From Bacteroidales bacterium (lineage in GTDB: Bacteria; Bacteroidota; Bacteroidia; Bacteroidales; WCHB1-69), in the NCBI GenBank assembly GCA_017535665.1, contig JAFXTS010000005.1, positions 62,001 to 126,000 of the forward strand: DNA of 64,000 nt, written 5' to 3'. The notes under the pieces were generated by a model that saw only the letters and a program-made list of their open reading frames with translations, was not told the DNA's origin and did no database searches. Shown here one piece after another: positions 15,516-25,102 of this stretch. Every line of letters begins with the position of its first letter. The first letter of the stretch is position 1. The position numbers were made by a program, and so were the translations under genes.

Positions 15516-17009
15516 ATGATTTTGCCCCTACTTGATATTAATATAGAGAATGCTATCGCCACCCTTTCGGGGTGGATTTGGAGTCCTGCACTGGTGTTTC
15601 TTTGTCTCGGTGCAGGTCTTTTCTTTTCCATCCTCACTCGTTTTGTGCAGGTGCGCCGTTTCGGTGAGATGGTGCGGCTGCTTTTTTCCACCGACAAGAA
15701 GCAGAAGACCGGCATCTCTTCGTTTCAGGCGTTCGCGATGGCGTTGTCGGGACGTGTAGGAACGGGCAACATTGTGGGCGTGGCAACGGCTATCGGCTAT
15801 GGCGGCCCGGGGGCTATCGTCTGGATGTGGATCATCGCCTTCCTCGGTTCGGGTTCGGCGTTTGTGGAGGCGACATTGGCGCAGATTTACAAAGAAAACC
15901 ATAACGGACAGTTCCGTGGAGGTCCTTCCTATTATATTGAGAAGGGACTTCGGAGCCGGTGGCTGGCGATAGTGTTTGCGGTGTGTTCGGTGGTGGCCTG
16001 CGGACTTTTCATGCCGCCGGTGCAGAGCAACGGCATTGCCATCGCATTTGCCAACTCGCTGTCGATACATCCGGCTGTTGTGGGCTTGGTGACGGCGATT
16101 GTGCTGGGTCTGGTGATTATCGGCGGGGTGAAGCGCATTGCCGTGGTAGCCGAGGTAGTGGCACCTTTCATGGCGATATTATACGTTATACTTGCTATTG
16201 TGGTGCTGATTTGCAATGCCCCGATGGTGCCGGCAGTGTTTTCCGACATGATTCGCAGCGCTTTCGGTGCGCATGAGATCTTTGGCGGCATTATCGGTTC
16301 CACCATCGCGTGGGGCGTGAAGCGTGGCATCTACTCCAACGAGGCAGGGCAGGGAACAGGTCCTATCGTGGCGGGCGCCGCCAAGGTGTCGCATCCGGTA
16401 AAGCAGGGACTGGTGCAGGCCTTCTCGGTGTATGTGGATACGCTGCTGGTGTGTACGGCCACGGCAGTGATGATTCTGGCCACCAAGACGTATAATGTGG
16501 TGGATGCCTCCACCGGCGAGATGTTGTACCGCTCGCCGTACGGGTTGGGCGATCCTGACGTGTCCTATACGGCTACGGCGTTGGGCACGCTGTTAGGCAG
16601 TTCGGCCGGCAATATTATGGTGGCAGTGGCTTTAGCCTTTTTCGCCTTCACCACCATCATGGCCTATTATTACTATGCGGAGACTGGCATCGTATATCTC
16701 TTTGGCAAAGGCAAAAAAGAGCATATCGCGGTATGGGTACTGCGCATTGTGATTGTGGCGGCCGTGTTTTATGGTTCGTTGAAGACGGCCAAGGTGGCCT
16801 GGGATTTGGGCGATATCGGAGTGGGCACGATGGCGTGGATCAACGTTATCGCGATCCTGCTGCTGTTCCCGAAGGCCATTCGGGCGTTGCGCGACTATGA
16901 AAAGCAGAAGAAAGAGGGCAAGGAGCCTCTTTTCGATCCGAAGAAGCTACGTATCTCTGGTGCCAAATTCTGGGAGGATAAGATGAAGGAGGAAGAAACT
17001 AAGGAGTAA
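15516..17009 (+). CDS. Sodium:alanine/glycine symporter (AGCS family)
   Basis: This inner-membrane transporter of 497 residues is predicted to import alanine or glycine with sodium. Family blocks are clear: ALSGRVGTGNIVGVATAIGY near the N-terminus, GPGAIVWMW, the long GGPSYYIEKGL segment and ESNEAG-like IYSNEAGQGTGPI. About eleven hydrophobic helices are visible. I use the ATG at 15516; a TTG at 15495 lies inside the promoter box and cannot be the start. It is a single-gene unit ending before the converging beta-helix gene. Confidence 0.93.
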   Translation: MILPLLDINIENAIATLSGWIWSPALVFLCLGAGLFFSILTRFVQVRRFGEMVRLLFSTDKKQKTGISSFQAFAMALSGRVGTGNIVGVATAIGYGGPGAIVWMWIIAFLGSGSAFVEATLAQIYKENHNGQFRGGPSYYIEKGLRSRWLAIVFAVCSVVACGLFMPPVQSNGIAIAFANSLSIHPAVVGLVTAIVLGLVIIGGVKRIAVVAEVVAPFMAILYVILAIVVLICNAPMVPAVFSDMIRSAFGAHEIFGGIIGSTIAWGVKRGIYSNEAGQGTGPIVAGAAKVSHPVKQGLVQAFSVYVDTLLVCTATAVMILATKTYNVVDASTGEMLYRSPYGLGDPDVSYTATALGTLLGSSAGNIMVAVALAFFAFTTIMAYYYYAETGIVYLFGKGKKEHIAVWVLRIVIVAAVFYGSLKTAKVAWDLGDIGVGTMAWINVIAILLLFPKAIRALRDYEKQKKEGKEPLFDPKKLRISGAKFWEDKMKEEETKE

Positions 17010-17048
17010 AAGTGTCTTTTGATGGCGTATGGTTGAAGCTTTTGGTGG

Positions 17049-18821
17049 TTACTGCACCACCACTTTTCGGGTGTGAATGTTCTGTCCTTCTTTTATTCTT
17101 ACCATATAAACTCCTCTTTTCCAATTCGATACATTGATGGAAGTGTACTGATCTTGCGAATGCCCACGGTACACTCGCTTCCCGCTCATGTCGTAAACCT
17201 CAATGTCGATGGGAGACGCCGCGTCGTTTTGGAGGTTGAGCTGCCCGCTGCTGACAGGGTTGGGGTAGAGGGTGAAAGTATTCGGATTTTCTTTGCAAGA
17301 GACAATCGTATATATGTCTAGAAACCAGATCGCCGTGTCATGATGAGGGGTTGTGACGCAATAAGTAATTTTACGTAAGACAGGTTCTTCAATTGTACTA
17401 TCGACTGGATTAATATCTTCATAAATAGGAGTATAAATGACTCCCAGAGGCACTTGTAAATAGATTTCATCTAATGGAGCAAATGGTTCGCAGTCATAAT
17501 ATTCTGCATAAATATATGGGGAGTCGATATCACTACGCCAATCGTAGATGCCAGAGTTTGGCCCCCAATCGAAATATGAACTCACGCCCTCTACCGTCGG
17601 GTATAGCGGCAGGATGGGGTCGAACTCCACCCGACCGAGGTTCGACTGGTCGTGCTGGTGCAGGATGACACTCTCGGCAAAGGCCGTGTCGTTGTTGCCC
17701 CAGTAGTTGCCGATGGCGGTCACGTCCAGTGTGGAGTACTGGCTCATGGCGAAGGCATACAGCTCGTTGTTGTTGGCGTTGTCGTACAGCACGTTACGTC
17801 CCCAATCGTTGGCAGTTCCCATATCAATTTGGTAGCGGTAAACGGCCGTCACGCCCCACAGGTTGCCGGCGATGATGTTGCGCCGGATCTTGGCGTAGCA
17901 GGTGGTGTCGTAGCCGTAGATGGAGATGCCGCTGCCCCCATTCATCGGGTCGGTCTCCAAGTTGTTGTTGGTGATGATGTTATCGAGAATCTCCGCCGAG
18001 ATGTTGGTGCCGGTCTGCGTGTAGCCGTAGCGGTTGTGGGTGATGGTGTTGCCCGACAGCAGCACCTGTGTCACCTGTTCGGCCCCTACCAGGTTGGAGA
18101 TGGCGATGCCGCCGCTCATCGTGCTGGCCACGCCCTCGATGCGGTTGTCGGTGATGACGATGGTGTCGGTGCCGCCGGTACCCAAGTTGATTTGCGGATT
18201 GTTGGTGTTGTCTAATACATTGTTGTATAGGATGTTGTTGGTGATGACGGGCGAACTGGATGCGTTGGCCGGCGACTGGATGGCCGCGGAATGGTTGTCG
18301 TGAAAATGGCAGCCAGTAATCACGGGGTTGCAGTTCATCATGCGCACGGCCGATTCCGAAAAACCGGTGAACTCGCAGTAGCGGAGGGTGAACTCGCCGT
18401 CGGTCAGGAAAATGTCTTTTCCATCCTCAAATAAAATATGTTGTAAAAGCCCAATCGCCCCCTCCTCCAAACGCCATTCGTAGGAAGCGCTTTCGGCATT
18501 CTCGCGTTCGGAGGTGACTGTCAGCAGGCCGGTGCGTTCTGCGCTAATCAGCACACCTTGTATATTGATAGTCAGTTCATTATGCAAAACAAGCTGCTGC
18601 AAGGCCTCATCCAAAAGGAGGGTGTCATTGGCCGAAAGGGTGAGGTTTTCGTGCAGATGGTACTCTCCCGGATCTGTGCAAGTCACTGCTTCAGGATAGG
18701 TAGTCGCAAGGTCCTGTAGCGTGTATTTCGTTCCGTTGCCATCGGTCACGATTTGTGCTTGGATGTGTGTGATTAGTAAAACAATGAAAGATAAGAAGAT
18801 AAATCTGTTTTTCATAATCAT
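17049..18821 (-). CDS. Secreted right-handed parallel beta-helix protein with T9SS sorting domain
   Basis: This 590-residue exported protein begins with a signal peptide (KNRFIFLSFIVLLITHIQAQ). Residues ~120-400 consist of repeated short strands rich in Asn, Ile and Gly (for example ITGCHFHDN, VITNNILYNN, IRRNIIAGNLWG) typical of pectate-lyase-like beta-helix repeats (NosD/PbH1). The last ~75 residues are a T9SS type A sorting domain (LYPNPVSSGQ ... GVYMVRI). Such proteins bind or cut surface glycans or act as adhesins; no catalytic residues are evident. It has its own -7 box at 18844-18851 and diverges from the MATE gene. Confidence 0.88.
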   Translation of the reverse strand: MIMKNRFIFLSFIVLLITHIQAQIVTDGNGTKYTLQDLATTYPEAVTCTDPGEYHLHENLTLSANDTLLLDEALQQLVLHNELTINIQGVLISAERTGLLTVTSERENAESASYEWRLEEGAIGLLQHILFEDGKDIFLTDGEFTLRYCEFTGFSESAVRMMNCNPVITGCHFHDNHSAAIQSPANASSSPVITNNILYNNVLDNTNNPQINLGTGGTDTIVITDNRIEGVASTMSGGIAISNLVGAEQVTQVLLSGNTITHNRYGYTQTGTNISAEILDNIITNNNLETDPMNGGSGISIYGYDTTCYAKIRRNIIAGNLWGVTAVYRYQIDMGTANDWGRNVLYDNANNNELYAFAMSQYSTLDVTAIGNYWGNNDTAFAESVILHQHDQSNLGRVEFDPILPLYPTVEGVSSYFDWGPNSGIYDWRSDIDSPYIYAEYYDCEPFAPLDEIYLQVPLGVIYTPIYEDINPVDSTIEEPVLRKITYCVTTPHHDTAIWFLDIYTIVSCKENPNTFTLYPNPVSSGQLNLQNDAASPIDIEVYDMSGKRVYRGHSQDQYTSINVSNWKRGVYMVRIKEGQNIHTRKVVVQ

Positions 18822-18843
18822 TTCCTCCCTATTTTTGGATGGG

Positions 18844-18851
18844 CAAATTTA
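18844..18851 (-). promoter_or_regulatory. -7 box TAAATTTG of the beta-helix gene
   Basis: Minus-strand TAAATTTG, 22 bases before the start at 18821. It lies back to back with the MATE promoter. Confidence 0.6.
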
Positions 18852-18872
18852 CTCAATTTTTCTAAAAATGCG

Positions 18873-18880
18873 TATCTTTG
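18873..18880 (+). promoter_or_regulatory. -7 box TATCTTTG of the MATE gene
   Basis: Matches TAnnTTTG and ends 17 bases before the ATG at 18898, which rules out the longer upstream reading frame as the translated start. Confidence 0.65.
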
Positions 18881-18897
18881 CATCCGAAATTTTCACC

Positions 18898-20208
18898 ATG
18901 AGCAAAATCAACCGGGAAGTTCTTAAACTCGCTATTCCCAGCATTTTAGCTAATATCACCATTCCTTTGGTGGGATTGGTGGATGTGGCCATCATCGGAC
19001 ACATCTCCGATGCGACGGCCATCGGCGGCATCGCCATCGGCACGCTGCTCTTCGACCTGTTATACTGGAACTTCGGCTTCCTTCGCGTCGGCACCAGCGG
19101 TCTCACCGCACAGGCCTACGGTGCCCAAGACGACCGGTTGGCGGTGGGCATGTTCCGCCAGAACCTGCTGCTGGCATTTTTCTCCACCCTCCTGGTGTGG
19201 GCTATCCAGTGGCTGTTTCTCACCGTCGCCCTCAAGTGCATTCCCTGCACGCCCGAGGTGGCCGATTTTGCCAGCCACTATTTCTACATCCGCATCTGGG
19301 CCGCCCCGGCCACCCTCTCCCTCATGGTGTTCAAAGGCTGGTTCATCGGCATGCAGAACACGATAGCGCCGATGGTCTGCGACATTGTGGTCAACGTGGT
19401 GAACATGGTGGCCAGCTACCTGTTGGCGTTCCACACTTCGCTCGGCATGTTAGGCGTGGCGCACGGCACCGTCATCGCGCAATATGTGGGACTGCTGACG
19501 GCTGTGGCCTTCTTACTGATACTTTATGGAAAAATATTCAAACTTTATTTTTTTGAAAATAAGGTTTTTAAGAATATCAAAAAGGTGGCAAAACTGGCGG
19601 GCAACCTGTTTATACGGTCTGTCGGATTTATGATCATATATGTCGGATTTACGGCGATAGCCTCCAAATATGGGGATGAGCAGCTGGCCGTGAGCACCAT
19701 CATGATGAAACTTTTCATGCTGTTCTCTTATTTTGTGGATGGCTTTGCGTATGCCGGCGAGGCACTTACCGGACGTTTCATCGGTGCGGGCGACCGTCCC
19801 AACCTCGACCGCTCGGTGCGCATTCTCTTTTACTGGACCATCGGGGTAGGGGTGGCCTTCACGCTCTTCTTTGCCATCGCTGGCGATGACTCTGTGCGCA
19901 TCGTAACCTCCGATGCGGCGGTCATCCAGGCCTCGCATCCCTTCCTGCCGTGGCTCATCGCTATGCCGTTAGTGAGCTGCCTGGCCTTCATGTGGGACGG
20001 TATTTACATCGGTGCGGCAGCAGGCAAAGAGGTGAGAAACTGCATGTTATGGGCCGCATTGGGGTTTGTTTTAGGGTATATTTGCTGTTACAAAGCCATT
20101 GGCATACAGGCACTTTATGTGGGATATTTTGTCCACCTGCTGGTGCGCACCTTGTATCTCTCTTTTTTATGGAAAAAGACGAAAGGCAAAGCCTTTTCTA
20201 TTGCTTGA
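18898..20208 (+). CDS. MATE family efflux transporter
   Basis: This inner-membrane antiporter of 436 residues has about twelve hydrophobic helices. Family landmarks are VGLVDVAIIGHISDATAIGG in the first helices, GTSGLTAQAYGAQD at the first loop, and AYAGEALTGRFIGAGD at the start of the second half. This matches the DinF-like branch common in Bacteroidales. MATE proteins exchange sodium or protons for organic cations; the substrate is unknown. The open frame extends upstream across the beta-helix gene, but the promoter box and homology place the start at ATG 18898. Confidence 0.92.
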   Translation: MSKINREVLKLAIPSILANITIPLVGLVDVAIIGHISDATAIGGIAIGTLLFDLLYWNFGFLRVGTSGLTAQAYGAQDDRLAVGMFRQNLLLAFFSTLLVWAIQWLFLTVALKCIPCTPEVADFASHYFYIRIWAAPATLSLMVFKGWFIGMQNTIAPMVCDIVVNVVNMVASYLLAFHTSLGMLGVAHGTVIAQYVGLLTAVAFLLILYGKIFKLYFFENKVFKNIKKVAKLAGNLFIRSVGFMIIYVGFTAIASKYGDEQLAVSTIMMKLFMLFSYFVDGFAYAGEALTGRFIGAGDRPNLDRSVRILFYWTIGVGVAFTLFFAIAGDDSVRIVTSDAAVIQASHPFLPWLIAMPLVSCLAFMWDGIYIGAAAGKEVRNCMLWAALGFVLGYICCYKAIGIQALYVGYFVHLLVRTLYLSFLWKKTKGKAFSIA

Positions 20209-20234
20209 AAAAGAGATTAGTGTTTTCCCCATGA

Positions 20235-21140
20235 TTATTCTCTCCATTGTCGTGGTGTAATTCCCGTATGGTACTTGAAAAACTGGTGAAAAACAGGTAC
20301 ACTGCTGAAGTGGAGGTTCTCTGCAATCTCCTTGATGGTCATATCCGAGTATTTCAGCATACTTTTAGCCTCCATAATCACCATGGAGTCAATCCAATCC
20401 GGAGCAGAACGTCCGCTCACTTTCTTAACCAACTTGGAAAGGTATTTGGGTGTGAGATACATTTTTGCAGCATAGAATTCCACTCTTCTCTCCGTGCTAT
20501 GGTACTGTGTGACAAGCTGCAGAAACTGTTCAAAAACCATTTTATTACGCCCTGACAAGTCCGTTTTTGCCGCAGGATTATCGCTGATTCTTCCTGCCCA
20601 AAGCGTTCCCATCATGTAAAATATGGAGGAAAACAATGAACGAATGGCCTCTCTGAGGTTCGGTATCCCAGCATTCAACATCTCCTCTGCCAATTCATAA
20701 TATTTGACACTGATATTGAACTCCTTTTGCGACAGAACAATACATGGATTATCCAATATTGCCATGCTCTCTTCAAACAACTTGGCAAAGTCCATTCTCA
20801 CATCGGAAATCAGGTTGCGGGAGACCCCCATCACCACCACCTGAGGCGGTTCGTTCTCATCGGCCACCTCACTCACACGTACAATATTGCCTGGCACATA
20901 CAGCAGCAACGTATTCTCACTCAATTCAAATGACTTCAGATTTAAGTCCACCTGAAGCCGCCCACGGAGACACACAACCACCACAAAGCCGTCAAAACGA
21001 CATGGATACCTGAAAAGAAGGAGATTTTTGTCCACCTCCGTTTTCATCAGGAAAAAATCATCCGACAACCCGTCATGGTCAGGAATCTGGAAATGCTTTC
21101 GTACTCCATGTATATCTAAAATGTGAAGAGCTTCTGTCAT
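20235..21140 (-). CDS. AraC family transcriptional regulator
   Basis: This 301-residue regulator has an N-terminal cupin-like sensing domain (FVVVVCLRGRLQVDLNLKSF) and two C-terminal helix-turn-helix motifs, the second ending in FHQFFKYHTGITPRQWRE, the AraC signature. I use the ATG at 21140, since the extra codons upstream overlap its promoter box. It is divergent from the TolC-HlyD-ABC2-ABC2 operon and most probably controls it. A 12-bp inverted repeat in the spacer (21184-21221) is a candidate operator. Confidence 0.9.
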   Translation of the reverse strand: MTEALHILDIHGVRKHFQIPDHDGLSDDFFLMKTEVDKNLLLFRYPCRFDGFVVVVCLRGRLQVDLNLKSFELSENTLLLYVPGNIVRVSEVADENEPPQVVVMGVSRNLISDVRMDFAKLFEESMAILDNPCIVLSQKEFNISVKYYELAEEMLNAGIPNLREAIRSLFSSIFYMMGTLWAGRISDNPAAKTDLSGRNKMVFEQFLQLVTQYHSTERRVEFYAAKMYLTPKYLSKLVKKVSGRSAPDWIDSMVIMEAKSMLKYSDMTIKEIAENLHFSSVPVFHQFFKYHTGITPRQWRE

Positions 21141-21159
21141 ATTGTTATTTTTTTGCCGA

Positions 21160-21167
21160 CAAAAATA
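21160..21167 (-). promoter_or_regulatory. -7 box TATTTTTG of the AraC regulator
   Basis: Minus-strand TATTTTTG, 19 bases before the chosen start. Confidence 0.6.
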
Positions 21168-21183
21168 CAAAAAAGTAGCCAAA

Positions 21184-21221
21184 TATTATAAAAAGTCGTT
21201 TTTTTCTACTTTTTTATAATA
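21184..21221. promoter_or_regulatory. Inverted repeat, candidate AraC operator
   Basis: The arms TATTATAAAAAG (21184-21195) and CTTTTTTATAATA (21209-21221) are near-perfect inverted copies with a 13-bp gap. They lie in the divergent spacer between the AraC gene and the efflux operon. Confidence 0.45.
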
Positions 21222-21317
21222 AAAAGGCGAAAAACAGAAACAATTATTTCACTTTTTGGCACAATAGTTGAAATGATGTGGAGTTATCTATGGGCCTTAA
21301 TCATTCAACCTAAAAAA

Positions 21318-22835
21318 ATGAGAAAAGAACAAGCAAAAATCTGCAAATCTGTTATCTACACTTTGTTTTTAACCCTTATGCCATCTTTGCTTTGGGGACA
21401 GCAGATACTGACATTGGAACAATGTCGTACAATGGCCGCGCAAAACGACAAAGGCATTGAACAGGCACAGACCAAAGTTATAATGGCTGGCTACGACCGG
21501 AAAATCGCCCTTGCCAACTTCTTTCCCAACATCGTCGCTACCGGCACTTACACCTACAACGACCACAATATCAGCCTGATCAATAGTGACATGTCGAACC
21601 AGCTGACCACAATGGGCACCACGGTGCAAGGAAGAATCAACGACTATCGTAATGAGCTCATCCAGCAAATCACCAGCAACCCGCTGGCCAGCATTGAGTA
21701 CATGCTCAGTCCGATGTGGCAGACCGTGCTTGGCAGTCTGTCAGACATCGATGTGGAGGATGCCCTCAACGCCATCGGCACAGAAATCGACGAAGCGTTT
21801 CATCTTGACATCCAGCATATTTTCACTGCCTCTGTCACTTTGCAGCAACCGGTTTTCATGGGCGGTAAAATCGTGGCGGCCAACCAGATGGCCAAGCTCG
21901 CCGAAGAGCTGGCACAGACACAGTACGAGCAGCAGTATCGCGAAACCACCCACAAGGTGGACGAAACCTACTGGCAGATCGTCTCCATCTCCGCAAAACG
22001 CGAACTCGCCGAAAACTACGACTCCCTCCTTCACAAGATGCAACGAGATGTGGAGATTGCCGTGCAGGAGGGCGTTGCGACCGAAGCCGATGCCCTTTCC
22101 ATCAAAGTGAAAGTCAACGAGGCGGACATGATGCTGACCAAAGCAACCAACGGACTGGCTCTCTGCAAAATGCTGCTTTGTAAACAAATCGGTCTGCCCC
22201 TGAACGCCGACATCGTATTGGTGGATGAAGCCGACAAACGGATTCCCGTTCCCTACACCGCTGACGAACTGCCCGACATGGAACAGGTTTACGCCAACCG
22301 TACCGAAATCCGGAGCCTGAACCTCGCTTCGCAAATCTACAAGAAAAAGGTGGCGATGGCGCGTGCCGACATGATGCCCAAAATCGCGCTCACAGGCGGC
22401 TACATGATGACTAACCGCGATATGCGCAACGGCTTTGAAAAGAAATGGAGCGGCCTCTTCAACGTCGGTGTCATCGTGAACGTGCCGATTTTCCACGGAG
22501 GCGAAGCCCTTTTCAAGATGAAAAAGGCAAAATACGAAGCCACCCTTTACCAGTCGCAGTGCGAGGATGCCAAAAACATGATAGCATTGCAAGTCACGCA
22601 GTTACAAAAACAAGTAACGGAAATGCAGGAAAAAGTGAGGCAGGCAGAAGACAACCTGACCAGTGCCGAGGAGAACCTGCGCACAGCCACCATCGGTTTT
22701 CAGGAAGGGGTGATTCCCGCCAACACCGCGTTGGCCGCACAAACCGCCTGGCTGCAGGCACACACCGAATACATCGACGCCGGCGTGGAACTGCAAATCG
22801 CCGCAGCAAACCTCCAACGGGCCATCGGACAGTAG
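21318..22835 (+). CDS. TolC-like outer membrane efflux protein
   Basis: This 505-residue protein should form the trimeric outer-membrane channel and periplasmic tunnel of the efflux pump. It has a signal peptide ending LLWGQ, then the TolC pattern of two long helical repeats: LTLEQCRTMAAQND and MARADMMPKIALTGGYM mark the starts of the two structural halves. Coiled-coil heptads are visible around residues 270-330 and 440-490. The ATG at 21318 gives the signal peptide. It is the first gene of a four-gene operon under the divergent AraC regulator. Confidence 0.92.
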   Translation: MRKEQAKICKSVIYTLFLTLMPSLLWGQQILTLEQCRTMAAQNDKGIEQAQTKVIMAGYDRKIALANFFPNIVATGTYTYNDHNISLINSDMSNQLTTMGTTVQGRINDYRNELIQQITSNPLASIEYMLSPMWQTVLGSLSDIDVEDALNAIGTEIDEAFHLDIQHIFTASVTLQQPVFMGGKIVAANQMAKLAEELAQTQYEQQYRETTHKVDETYWQIVSISAKRELAENYDSLLHKMQRDVEIAVQEGVATEADALSIKVKVNEADMMLTKATNGLALCKMLLCKQIGLPLNADIVLVDEADKRIPVPYTADELPDMEQVYANRTEIRSLNLASQIYKKKVAMARADMMPKIALTGGYMMTNRDMRNGFEKKWSGLFNVGVIVNVPIFHGGEALFKMKKAKYEATLYQSQCEDAKNMIALQVTQLQKQVTEMQEKVRQAEDNLTSAEENLRTATIGFQEGVIPANTALAAQTAWLQAHTEYIDAGVELQIAAANLQRAIGQ

Positions 22836-22942
22836 AAGGTATGAGGAAAAGGTCATTCATTAAGCAGCCCTGCATGGGCAAGCGGAAAATAGCCCCATGC
22901 GAAGAGTGGGGGGGGATGAAAAAAACAAAAAACATCACAATA

Positions 22943-23926
22943 ATGAAAAGAAGAAATTACAATTTGATTGTCGGAGTGGCGGCATTGGTATTGATCATCG
23001 TGGCCATCGCCCTCATTGGATTTTTCGTGTCGAAGCCCAAGGAGATGGTGCTCCAGGGCGAGGCGGAGGCATCGGAATACCGCGTGTCGGGCAAGGTGCC
23101 GGGACGTATTGAGGAAATTTACGTAAAAGAGGGGCAAACGGTACACAAGGGCGACACCGTGGCCTACATCGAGAGTCCTGAAGTGAAGGCTAAGTTACAG
23201 CAGGTGGGAGCCCTCCGCGATGCAGCGATGGCCCAGCGCAACAAAGCCCTCAACGGAGCCCGCCAGGAACAGATTGCCGGTGCCTACGAACTATGGCAAC
23301 AGGCCATCGTTCAAGAGGATGTGATGAAGAAGTCGTACGACCGTATGCAACGGCTTTTCGACCAGAAAGTGGTGAGCGCACAGAAGTACGACGAGGTGAA
23401 AGCCAAGTATGATGCAGCGGTGGCGCAGACCAAAGCTGCCAAAAGCCAGTACGACATGGCGGTGAACGGCGCGCGTCAGGAGGACAAGGATGCGGCGTTG
23501 GCCGTGGTGCGCCAGACTCAAGGCGCGATGGCCGAAGTGCAGGGTTATCTAGAGGAACTGTACCTCATCTCCCCTGCCGATGGCGTGGTGTCCGCCATCT
23601 ACCCTAAAGTGGGCGAACTGGTGGGACAAGGTGCACCCGTGATGACTGTCACCGACCTGACGGACGTGTGGTTCACCTTCAACATCCGCGAGGACTACCT
23701 GAAAAGCATGAAGGTCGGCGACCACCTCACCCTCACCATCCCCGCCCTGGACGGCAAGGAGTGTACCGCCACCGTCAACTACATGGCGGTGCGCGAGTCG
23801 TACGCCACTTGGAAGGCGACCAAGGAAACGGGGCAGTATGATGCCAAGACGTTTGAAGTGCGGGCGATCCCCGACCAGCGTGTGGAGGGACTTCGTCCCG
23901 GAATGACCGCCATCATCAAAAGATAA
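22943..23926 (+). CDS. HlyD/EmrA-family periplasmic adaptor
   Basis: This membrane-fusion protein joins the inner-membrane permeases to the TolC channel. The 327-residue protein has one N-terminal membrane helix (LIVGVAALVLIIVAIALIGFF), a lipoyl half-motif (VSGKVPGRIEEIYVKEGQTVHKGD), a helical hairpin (residues ~65-160) and a second lipoyl/beta-barrel portion (SPADGVVSAIYPKVGELVGQGAPV). An in-frame ATG at 22916, directly preceded by a run of G, is an alternative start. The longer frame back to 22445 overlaps tolC in another frame and has low-complexity, Arg-rich sequence, so I reject it. Confidence 0.9.
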   Translation: MKRRNYNLIVGVAALVLIIVAIALIGFFVSKPKEMVLQGEAEASEYRVSGKVPGRIEEIYVKEGQTVHKGDTVAYIESPEVKAKLQQVGALRDAAMAQRNKALNGARQEQIAGAYELWQQAIVQEDVMKKSYDRMQRLFDQKVVSAQKYDEVKAKYDAAVAQTKAAKSQYDMAVNGARQEDKDAALAVVRQTQGAMAEVQGYLEELYLISPADGVVSAIYPKVGELVGQGAPVMTVTDLTDVWFTFNIREDYLKSMKVGDHLTLTIPALDGKECTATVNYMAVRESYATWKATKETGQYDAKTFEVRAIPDQRVEGLRPGMTAIIKR

Positions 23927-23932
23927 AACGCC

Positions 23933-25096
23933 ATGTGGAAGTACGTCAAGGCGGTGGCCATTCGGGAGTTGCGGATCTGGGCACAGCGCCCCATCTACTT
24001 TGTGGGGTCGCTGGGGGTGATTCTGTTCGGGAGCATCTTTTTCCTCACCTTTTTCAAGGCGGGCCTTCCTTCGAAACTGCCCATCGGGGTGGTGGACTAT
24101 GACCGGTCGTCCCTTTCCCGCAACTTCACCCGTCAGCTGGATGCCACTCAGCTGGGTGAGGTGGTGCGTTTCGACGATTTCCGCACCGCGCGGGAGGCCA
24201 TGCAGCGCGGCGAAGTAACCTCCGTGTGCGTGATTCCTGACAACTTTTCCGCCGACATTCAGGCTTTCCGCCGGCCCACCTTCACCTTCTACGTCAACGG
24301 GCTCTATTTCGTGGGCGGCTCCCTTGCCTATCAGGACATCCTCACCATGATCAACCTGACATCGGGGGCCGTGCAGAAACAGGTTCTCACGGCAAAAGGT
24401 GTGAGCGAGCACGACATGATGGGGCGGCTCCGTCCCGTCAACATCGACGTGCACCGCATCGGCAACCCGATGACCAACTATGGGGTCTATCTCAACAACC
24501 TGCTTCTGCCGGGGCTTTTGCAGATGATGATTATCCTTGTCACCATTTACGCCTTCGGCACCGAGCTGAAATACAGCACTTCACGCTATCTGATGGAAAC
24601 GGCGGGAGGTTCCATCCTCCATGCTGTATCGGGCAAACTCTTGGTTTACACCCTCTATTTCACAGCCATCGGCTTGTCAATGATTCTTTTGTTATACAGC
24701 TGGTTAGGATATCCTTTGGCTGGTTCCATTTGGAATATGTTCCTCGATATGTTCCTGATGATTCTCGCCTGTGAATCGGTGGCGCTCACCATCGTGGGAT
24801 TGATTCCCGTCTGCCGGTTCGCCATCAGCATCGGTGCTTTGTATAGCGTGTTGGGCTTCTCGCTGGCGGGATTCACCCTGCCGGTAGAGGCGATGCTGCC
24901 GTTCCTGCAAGGCATCTCCACCATTTTCCCATTACGGCACTACTACCTTTTCTATGTTCAGGAGGCGATGTTCGCCAGCGGATTTGCCGGCTGGTACCAG
25001 GAAGCCATACATCTGCTGTTGTTCCTGTTCCTTCCCGTTTTCATCCTAAAGCGGCTGGAAAATGCCTATATCAATATGGATTACCCCAAAAAATGA
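23933..25096 (+). CDS. ABC-2 type transporter permease 1
   Basis: This 387-residue inner-membrane protein has one N-terminal helix (PIYFVGSLGVILFGSIFF), a large periplasmic domain (about residues 45-190) and five C-terminal helices, the ABC2_membrane_3 layout of YbhS/YhhJ. Conserved points include GVVDYDRSSLSRNF and the LxxLFPLRHYYLFY-like segment TIFPLRHYYLFYVQEAM. Together with the next gene it probably makes the permease heterodimer of a TolC-dependent exporter. No ATPase gene accompanies it in the operon. It begins six bases after the hlyD stop. Confidence 0.9.
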   Translation: MWKYVKAVAIRELRIWAQRPIYFVGSLGVILFGSIFFLTFFKAGLPSKLPIGVVDYDRSSLSRNFTRQLDATQLGEVVRFDDFRTAREAMQRGEVTSVCVIPDNFSADIQAFRRPTFTFYVNGLYFVGGSLAYQDILTMINLTSGAVQKQVLTAKGVSEHDMMGRLRPVNIDVHRIGNPMTNYGVYLNNLLLPGLLQMMIILVTIYAFGTELKYSTSRYLMETAGGSILHAVSGKLLVYTLYFTAIGLSMILLLYSWLGYPLAGSIWNMFLDMFLMILACESVALTIVGLIPVCRFAISIGALYSVLGFSLAGFTLPVEAMLPFLQGISTIFPLRHYYLFYVQEAMFASGFAGWYQEAIHLLLFLFLPVFILKRLENAYINMDYPKK

Positions 25097-25102
25097 AAGA
25101 CG

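Noticed and set aside
17044..17061. Hairpin GGTGGT-TACTGC-ACCACC at the end of the beta-helix gene as a bidirectional terminator
   Set aside because: The stem is only six base pairs, the T-run is weak, and it overlaps the last codons of the minus-strand gene.
18721..18897. Longer N-terminus for the MATE protein
   Set aside because: The extension overlaps the beta-helix gene and both divergent promoter boxes, and is not like MATE N-termini.
22445..22942. Arg/His-rich N-terminal extension of the HlyD protein
   Set aside because: It is the tolC coding region read in another frame; a normal HlyD start with a membrane helix lies at 22943 (or 22916).
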